Origin: Chloroflexota bacterium
Lineage (GTDB): Bacteria > Chloroflexota > Anaerolineae > UBA4142
Length of the DNA stretch: 9,812 bases
Assembly (NCBI GenBank): GCA_016199405.1
Contig: JACQGS010000202.1
Location: 1 to 9,812 of the forward strand
Direction of reading: 5' to 3'
Numbering within the stretch: position 1 is the first letter of the stretch; every line of letters begins with the position of its first letter. Under the pieces are notes generated by a model. It was not told where the DNA came from, made no database searches, and saw only the letters and a list, made by a program, of their open reading frames with translations. Shown here in pieces: positions 5,078 to 9,812 of this stretch. A program made the translations under genes and the position numbers.

Positions 5078-6838
5078 TTATGGCTGAACCCAAGCTCCAT
5101 TGAGCCGGATATAGACGCCCCCCGGATCAAAAAGGTTGACGCCTTGGATCTTGGAGGTAGATGCCCAGATTTTGGTGTATTGAACGATCGGGACGGATAG
5201 GGCTTGGCTCAGGATCGCCTTTTGCAGTTCCTTGTAGGCGGCCGCGCGCTGAGCATTATCCTGAATCGCGACGGCTGCCAAGATTTGTTTGTCGAAGGCT
5301 TCGTCGCAGTACTGCGAGGTGTTAAAAGTCCCCACCTGACTGCACGTGTAAGCCGTACTGATGATCTCGGCATCCGGGTTGCTGCGCCCCTGGATTCCGC
5401 CCGAGCCCAGAGTCAAATTGTGTTCTCCTTTTTTCCATGCAGTCGCGGCGCCGGCGGGATCGAGCCGGGTGAGTTCGACTTGCATACCAACTTCGCGCAG
5501 CTGTGCCTGCACAAGCTCTTCCACTTGGGATGTGGTGTCGGTGATGAACTGCAGCTTGAGAACCTGATCGCCTTTGCGGCGCAATCCATCGGTACCCAAC
5601 GTCCATCCGGCTTTGTCCAGAATTTGACGCGCTTGAGCCTGATCAAACTTGTACAAACTCTCTCCGATACTCGCGTCATAGCCCAGCATATCCGGACTGC
5701 CCAACAGACTGTAGGTGGGAGTGCTGTAGCCGAAGAAAACCGCCTTGTTGATCTGCTCCTTGTTGATGGCGAATTCGATCGCCTGGCGCACAGCCAACTC
5801 GGAGGTCGGCGCTTTTTTGATGTTCAATTGAATCGCTTCACTCAATCCCGCCGGGGCTTTCTTGTAAATCTTGAACCGAGGGTCTTTTTCCAGCCCGGCG
5901 ACATCTTGAAGCGGCACGTCCTCGATAAAGTTCACCTCACCGGTCTGGAGTGCTGCCAGCCGGGTCGTGATCTCGGGCAGGTAGCGGAAGATGAACTGGT
6001 CTGGATACGCCGGTCCTGAGTTGATAAAGGCGGCTGGTCCCCATTTGTAATCCGGATTACGCACCAAGGTGACATGATCGCCCGAAACGAGTTCCTTGAA
6101 TTTGTAAGGACCGCTGCCGACGGGGTTGAGCGCAAATTTGGCATCTCCCAACTGATTCACCGCAGTCGGTGAAACGATGCCAAAGATCTGGCGCGACATT
6201 TGATAGAGAAACGCCGTACTCGAGTTCTTGATGTTTACGCGCACGGTGGAAGCATCCAACACATCGGTCGAAACATAAATTGCCTGCAGATAGTTGGCTG
6301 CTTGCTGACCTTTCAACTCCGGGCGGACCGTGCGCTCCAAACTGAACTTTACCGCCGCCGCGTCAAGTGGTGTGCCATCATGGAATTTGACGTCAGTTCG
6401 AAGGCGAAAAGTATAGGATTTGCCATCTGGCGAGACCTCCCAACTGGTGGCGAGTTGAGGCATGGCGCCTTTCTGGGGATCGAAATACACCAGTTGGTTG
6501 TACAACAACCATACCGCTTGACCCGCGGGCAGACCACTTTGGGTCGCCGGGTCCATCGAATCGCTGCGCGCTTTTTGTGAATTTGCATAGATGAGCGTGC
6601 CGCCGGAGGCGGGCTTGGGCTGTGCACTCGTGGCAGTGGCAGCTGCGGTGGGGGCAACCGAAGCGGAGGTCGGTGCAGCCGAAGCCGAAGTCGGCGCAAC
6701 CGATACCGTGGTCGGTGCGGGAGGGGGCTGGGGCGTTGACGCTGCCTGAGGCGCACTGCAGGCTGCCGCTCCCGCGATGAGCAACAAAAAGAAAAAGAAC
6801 GGTGTGGAGCGCGTGGCTCCGGATCGAATTTTCGTCAT
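5078..6838 (-). CDS. ABC transporter substrate-binding lipoprotein, dipeptide/nickel family 5
   Basis: A 586-residue extracytoplasmic binding protein. Residues 1-26 form a lipoprotein signal: Lys/Arg start, hydrophobic core with FFFFLLL (14-20), and lipobox ending GAAAC, so Cys27 is the likely lipidated residue. A low-complexity Ala/Pro/Thr/Ser tether (28-78) with a seven-residue repeat follows. The mature family-5 domain starts near 80, with the signature region around 128-170 (LATSWEVSPDGKSYTFRLR, then KFHDGTPLDAAAVKFSLER). Length fits the family (500-600). The ATG at 6838 overlaps the nitrilase-family gene by four bases (ATGA), with GAAGGAG upstream. Family members bind peptides, opines, nickel complexes or sugars, so the ligand cannot be named. 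It presumably captures the substrate that the two permeases import. Confidence 0.95.
   Translation of the reverse strand: MTKIRSGATRSTPFFFFLLLIAGAAACSAPQAASTPQPPPAPTTVSVAPTSASAAPTSASVAPTAAATATSAQPKPASGGTLIYANSQKARSDSMDPATQSGLPAGQAVWLLYNQLVYFDPQKGAMPQLATSWEVSPDGKSYTFRLRTDVKFHDGTPLDAAAVKFSLERTVRPELKGQQAANYLQAIYVSTDVLDASTVRVNIKNSSTAFLYQMSRQIFGIVSPTAVNQLGDAKFALNPVGSGPYKFKELVSGDHVTLVRNPDYKWGPAAFINSGPAYPDQFIFRYLPEITTRLAALQTGEVNFIEDVPLQDVAGLEKDPRFKIYKKAPAGLSEAIQLNIKKAPTSELAVRQAIEFAINKEQINKAVFFGYSTPTYSLLGSPDMLGYDASIGESLYKFDQAQARQILDKAGWTLGTDGLRRKGDQVLKLQFITDTTSQVEELVQAQLREVGMQVELTRLDPAGAATAWKKGEHNLTLGSGGIQGRSNPDAEIISTAYTCSQVGTFNTSQYCDEAFDKQILAAVAIQDNAQRAAAYKELQKAILSQALSVPIVQYTKIWASTSKIQGVNLFDPGGVYIRLNGAWVQP
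6638..6700 (-). repeat. Three 21-bp tandem repeats in the lipoprotein tether
   Basis: Residues 47-67 of the binding protein are three copies of a seven-residue unit, VAPTSAS, AAPTSAS and VAPTAAA. In the DNA these form three imperfect 21-base units. Such tethers hold the binding domain away from the membrane, and copy number can vary by slippage without breaking the frame. Confidence 0.7.
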
Positions 6839-7737
6839 TTTGCCTTTTCTCCTTCAAGGTTCAGCGGATTGGGGTCCAGGTCGAAAACGATAGAGCTCGG
6901 CTCCGAAATCATGCGATAGAGTTCAGGCCGCCGATCGCGAAAGACCGGACGGAGCATTCTTTCTTCGAGCATCTCTTTACTCAGCAGGGTAGCATAAAGG
7001 ATTTCCTCGCGATTGGTATTCGACTTTGCAAGGATCTCGCCGGTTGGAGCGCCGATGGCACTCCTCCCGTAAAAATCAATCTCGCCGTCGGTGCCCACCC
7101 GATTGCACGCGATAAAGAAATTCAGGTTTTCGCTCGCCCGAGTCGATGCAAGCCACTGCAGGCGCTCGATAGGGGAGCGGTTGCTCGCCGGTCCCGCGAA
7201 GGGCACGCAGAGAATCTCGGCGCCGAGCAGAGATTGAACGCGCGAAACTTCCGGAAAGCGCGCATCATAGCAGACTTGGAGTCCGAGAATTCCCAGCTCG
7301 GTCGAAAAGACACCTATGGAGGAACCTTCGTGAAAGTAGTGATGTTCCTCGCCCGCGGAATGGAGTTTGCCGGTCACACCGCAGATGTCTCCATTTGGAC
7401 CGAGAAGGACGACGGCGTTTACAAGTCCTCCGATGAGCTTGGGGTGGAAAAGTGCCAATCCAACCACAACATACACTCCAAACTGGCGGCACGCCTTACG
7501 CAATGCCTCGGTAGTCGGTCCTTCCAGATTTTCGGCAAGTTCATAGAACCGCAGTCCGAATTCTCGATCACGTCCGATGACATACCCGGTGTTTGCAAGC
7601 TCAGGGAAAACGACAAGGTCAGGGTGTCTGTCTTTTACCGCCTGTTCCAGCAGGTGGAGCATGCGTTTCTGATTGTTACTTGGTGACAGCCATTCCACCT
7701 CCATCTGGGCGGCGGCAACGTTTACCCGTTCACGCAT
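6835..7737 (-). CDS. Carbon-nitrogen hydrolase, nitrilase superfamily (amidase/carbamoylase type)
   Basis: A 300-residue cytoplasmic enzyme. The Glu-Lys-Cys triad is intact: Glu46 in VVFPELANTGY, Lys124 in GKLHSAGEEHHYF, Cys156 in LGLQVCYDARFPE. The later block CNRVGTDGEIDFYGRS (211-226) and PTGEILA are typical of amidase and N-carbamoyl-amine hydrolase branches rather than true nitrilases. The frame is open to 7827, but the ATG at 7737 is preferred. It begins directly at the family N-terminus (MRERVNVAAAQMEVEW), has AAAGG upstream, and overlaps the class II aldolase gene by eight bases instead of 98. It ends with an ATGA overlap into the binding-protein gene. Substrates in this family include amides, N-carbamoyl amino acids and ureido acids; I cannot choose among them. 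Confidence 0.9.
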   Translation of the reverse strand: MRERVNVAAAQMEVEWLSPSNNQKRMLHLLEQAVKDRHPDLVVFPELANTGYVIGRDREFGLRFYELAENLEGPTTEALRKACRQFGVYVVVGLALFHPKLIGGLVNAVVLLGPNGDICGVTGKLHSAGEEHHYFHEGSSIGVFSTELGILGLQVCYDARFPEVSRVQSLLGAEILCVPFAGPASNRSPIERLQWLASTRASENLNFFIACNRVGTDGEIDFYGRSAIGAPTGEILAKSNTNREEILYATLLSKEMLEERMLRPVFRDRRPELYRMISEPSSIVFDLDPNPLNLEGEKAK

Positions 7738-8476
7738 GGTGACTGCCTTTGGCGAGCAGTCGCTCATAGTACCGCCAGGCGCCGTGAAACATCGTCTCGG
7801 GACGATAACGTAAAGTGAATTCTTCAAGTTCTGCTGGATTTAACGGATTGAGCGGACCTAACTGACCGGCGACCAGTTGAAATCGGCAGGCGTCTTCTAA
7901 AAATCCCAAGCGGATTGTCGCCTCCTCAATCGTGCGCCCGGCGGTAACTACCCCCAAGCCGCGAATCAAGACTGCCCATCCCTGTCCCAGACTTTCCGCG
8001 ATCCGACGCCCCTCATCGGCGGTGCGGATGGAAAGTTTTCCCCCGTTATTGAAAACTGGGACGGTACCGCCAAAAACAGCCGCATGGCGTGTTAGGGGCA
8101 GCAAATGCCCGGTCGTGGTGCTGAGCGCCGTAGCGTAGAAAGGTCGTGAGTGGGCAACGCTTTGCACGTCTGGTCTGGCGCGGTAGATCTCGGTATGGAG
8201 GTGATATTCATCGACGGGATCGTCCGAGCCGTTTGGCGGCACGCCCAACTCCATCCGCATGATGTCATCCGCGCGCAGGTCTTTCAGGCATCGACCATCC
8301 ACATGATAATGTCGGGGAAGTAGAATAGCATACTCGCCCGGGCATCGCGCGCTCACGTGACCATCAATGCGCTCACACCAACCGGCGTAGTACAAAATAT
8401 GCCCGGCGGTCACGAGGTCTCTGACCAACTTGGCGGTTGGCGCATTTCCTTTTCGGGTTTTCGCAGACCGAGTCAT
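7730..8476 (-). CDS. Class II aldolase/adducin-family protein lacking two zinc histidines
   Basis: A 248-residue protein with the class II aldolase/adducin fold: N-terminal helix with AGWCERIDGHVSAR (31-44, the GNxS-like block), ADDIM (69-73), the catalytic-acid helix DEYHLHTEIY (89-98) with Glu90, then RPDVQSVAHSRP (101-112) and GLGVVTAGRTIEEA (173-186). In fuculose-phosphate aldolase three histidines bind zinc, two in an HxH block and one in NHG. Here the HxH reads His109-Ser-Arg111 and the NHG reads Gly-Leu174-Gly, so two ligands are missing. Standard zinc-dependent aldol cleavage is therefore doubtful. It may be an altered lyase, isomerase or decarboxylase, or a non-catalytic partner. The start overlaps the M24 stop by four bases (ATGA), implying coupled translation. 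Confidence 0.87.
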   Translation of the reverse strand: MTRSAKTRKGNAPTAKLVRDLVTAGHILYYAGWCERIDGHVSARCPGEYAILLPRHYHVDGRCLKDLRADDIMRMELGVPPNGSDDPVDEYHLHTEIYRARPDVQSVAHSRPFYATALSTTTGHLLPLTRHAAVFGGTVPVFNNGGKLSIRTADEGRRIAESLGQGWAVLIRGLGVVTAGRTIEEATIRLGFLEDACRFQLVAGQLGPLNPLNPAELEEFTLRYRPETMFHGAWRYYERLLAKGSHHA

Positions 8477-9648
8477 CGGATCACAAACTCCAGCGGATAT
8501 TCTTGCATCGAAACAGCTCCCTTGTCGGTGATTAGCTGCAGGTTGCCGAAGAATACTCCGGCTTTAAGATCGCGCGTACAGGGATTGACCTCGATCATCA
8601 GCGTCATCCCTTCTTGAACCGTGAATGGCATCACGGGCCATTCCTTCTCGTCGGGCAGACCAGCCATCGGGCGGTCGAATTTGGTATCCCAGCCATGCAG
8701 CACGGGCGCTTGAATGGTAAAGCCCGCCTCCTTCACGATGGCAGCCGCCTTCAACACATCTTGTTCTGTGTTGCCGGGCTTGAGCGCCGCTTGAATCCGC
8801 AGATACGCTTCTTTGGCGACCTCGTACAATTGGCGATACAGCGGAGTCGGCTCACCAATCGCGATTGGGCGCATCAACTGACCACCACATCCATTATAGG
8901 TGGCGACGATTTCATTCAAGACCACGTCGCCGGCTTGGAGCCGGCGCGTTGTGGGATAGGGCCGCGGATATGGCATATCGGGATTGCTCATCGGGGTGGA
9001 ACCCAGCAAAGCGAATGGAAATTCTCCGCCCAAGCGAAATGCCGTGCCGGCAATGATGCTGTAGAGTTCGTACTCGGATATCCCAGGTCGAATCGCGTCA
9101 ACCAGTGCGTGCATCACCTGGTCCGCATGGGCGGCGCCCTTGCGATAGTGCTCAATTTGCTCGCCGCTTTTGATGAGCCGAATCTGCTCCATCATCTCCG
9201 TCACTATTTGGAAACGGGCTTGCGGCAGCTCTCTCTGAAACTGGTTCCAGTGCTCTACCGGCATGGTCGTGTGACGCCAGCTGTCCACGCCCACGATACC
9301 GAGGTTGCCTTTTTCCAAACCCAGTTCGCGCACGCGTTGGATCACGCTGAGCACCATGTTATTGCCGCCCCAACGCGTATCGGCGATGCACGACATTGCC
9401 TGTGCTACCGGCGTATGCGGATAGATGTGATTAAAGAGCGTCGGTTCGCCTTGCGCGGGAAAGACCGTGTAGCAATGGAAACTGTCCACCCAGTTACACA
9501 CATAGCGCGAGTTCGCTTGATTGTGAAGGCGGTAGGCTCCATAGAAGATCAGGCAATCGAGTCCGCGCCGGTCCATCTCGTCCCGAATGAGTTTGTAGCG
9601 TCGTCGATACTCCGCCTCTGAGAAGCGCGGATAATATTCTGGTGGCAT
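8473..9648 (-). CDS. M24 (creatinase/aminopeptidase P) family protein with altered metal site
   Basis: A 391-residue protein with the two-domain layout of creatinase and prolidase: an N-terminal creatinase-like domain (about 14-150) and a C-terminal pita-bread domain (about 160-391). Family landmarks are present ('EMMEQIRLIKSGEQIEHYRK' at 151-170, 'LQAGDVVLNE', 'EGMTLMIEVNP'). Aligned by motif to metal peptidases, the five ligands Asp-Asp-His-Glu-Glu become Glu246, Gln257, His318, Glu353 and Gly368. The usual two-metal peptidase chemistry therefore looks lost. Creatinase, which uses no metal, offers a precedent, but the position of its catalytic histidine reads Arg229 here. It is the first gene of the operon, with AAAGGA six bases before the ATG. 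No convincing promoter is visible in 9649-9812. Confidence 0.88.
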   Translation of the reverse strand: MPPEYYPRFSEAEYRRRYKLIRDEMDRRGLDCLIFYGAYRLHNQANSRYVCNWVDSFHCYTVFPAQGEPTLFNHIYPHTPVAQAMSCIADTRWGGNNMVLSVIQRVRELGLEKGNLGIVGVDSWRHTTMPVEHWNQFQRELPQARFQIVTEMMEQIRLIKSGEQIEHYRKGAAHADQVMHALVDAIRPGISEYELYSIIAGTAFRLGGEFPFALLGSTPMSNPDMPYPRPYPTTRRLQAGDVVLNEIVATYNGCGGQLMRPIAIGEPTPLYRQLYEVAKEAYLRIQAALKPGNTEQDVLKAAAIVKEAGFTIQAPVLHGWDTKFDRPMAGLPDEKEWPVMPFTVQEGMTLMIEVNPCTRDLKAGVFFGNLQLITDKGAVSMQEYPLEFVIR

Positions 9649-9733
9649 CTCTTATCCTTTATCCTGGTCAACCCATTTTCAGATCAGATCAGCACAGGCA
9701 ATCGGCTTAGTCCATCACAGATTTGAAGGGGCA

Positions 9734-9749
9734 GGCGTTTCCTAACGCC
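9734..9749. repeat. Palindromic hairpin in the operon leader region
   Basis: GGCGTT-TCCT-AACGCC forms a perfect six-pair stem with a four-base loop, 85 bases upstream of the first operon gene. A second pairing is possible: GCGTTT (9735-9740) with AAACGC (9763-9768), which would exclude the first. It could be a dispersed palindromic repeat, an operator or a folded leader; the sequence does not decide. The rest of 9649-9812 shows nothing else convincing. Confidence 0.4.
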
Positions 9750-9812
9750 GCTTTTCAGGCGAAAACGCGCTAGAGAGTGCTTTCCCCTTTTATGAAATTG
9801 TGATGTACTGAG

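Noticed and set aside
5204..6019. Long + strand open frame (271 codons) opposite the binding-protein gene
   Set aside because: It is a shadow of a well-supported family-5 binding protein; no motifs or expression signals.
6802..7686. Long + strand open frame (294 codons) opposite the nitrilase-family gene
   Set aside because: It mirrors the complete coding strand of a gene with an intact catalytic triad and shows no protein family of its own.
7738..7827. Upstream in-frame extension of the nitrilase-family gene
   Set aside because: The 30 added residues have no family match and would overlap the aldolase gene by 98 bases; the ATG at 7737 starts exactly at the conserved N-terminus.
8614..9621. 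Long + strand open frame (335 codons) opposite the M24 gene
   Set aside because: It is antisense to a gene with clear family motifs, has no recognisable domain and no ribosome site; it is a by-product of the codon pattern of the real gene.
9677..9690. Short tandem AGATC/CAGAT repeat
   Set aside because: Only two units of five bases; no array or flanking structure.
9649..9733. Operon promoter just upstream of the M24 gene
   Set aside because: TTGACC and TTGCCT occur on the - strand, but no acceptable -10 box stands at the right distance from either, so I could not support a promoter; the true one may lie beyond the window.
1..9812. CRISPR array, tRNA, rRNA, toxin-antitoxin or phage genes
   Set aside because: I saw no regularly spaced repeats, no tRNA-like cloverleaf and no phage or defence motifs on either strand.

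Overview
The window (9,812 bases, moderately GC-rich) looks like bacterial chromosome. The best guess is Chloroflexota (Anaerolineae-like). The pointers are a lipoprotein binding protein with a long Ala/Pro/Thr linker, perfect TATAAT boxes almost touching start codons, and a gene head ('YADLFDYPLTPDEIHRYL') that I associate with that phylum. No rRNA or tRNA gene is present, so this is inference.

Left part (1-1496): a possible 3' end of a + strand gene (3-83); a complete metallo-beta-lactamase-fold hydrolase on the - strand (136-783) with a strong, probably leaderless promoter; a ~121-bp inverted-repeat element (880-1000); then two gene heads facing each other. One (+, from 1097) keeps promoter, ribosome site and the first ~35 codons of an unknown family. 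The other (-, from 1401) keeps promoter and the first two membrane segments of an EamA/DMT transporter. They meet near 1204-1234 at a short perfect palindrome, so this looks like the scar of a deletion or rearrangement.

Right part (1497-9648): one tightly packed - strand operon of eight genes. In transcription order they are M24/creatinase-fold protein (9648-8473), class II aldolase/adducin-family protein (8476-7730), carbon-nitrogen hydrolase of the nitrilase family (7737-6835), lipoprotein substrate-binding protein of the dipeptide/nickel type (6838-5078), DapA/NAL-type class I aldolase (4967-4020), isochorismatase-like cysteine hydrolase (3990-3325), and two dipeptide-type ABC permeases (3318-2380 and 2390-1497). 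Junctions are 4-, 8-, 4- and 11-base overlaps or gaps of 6 and 29 bases. The one larger gap (110 bases, after the binding protein) can fold into a nested stem-loop. No ABC ATPase gene is present.

The likely theme is import of an organic amine, amide or peptide-like compound followed by cleavage of C-N and C-C bonds. The two amide-hydrolysing enzymes keep full catalytic triads (Glu46-Lys124-Cys156 and Asp39-Lys133-Cys165). The other three enzymes depart from textbook active sites: the M24 protein has three of five metal ligands changed, the class II aldolase lacks two of three zinc histidines, and the DapA homologue keeps its Schiff-base lysine but not the Thr-Thr/Tyr relay. This pattern makes the operon a candidate for an undescribed catabolic pathway, although the substrate cannot be named from sequence.
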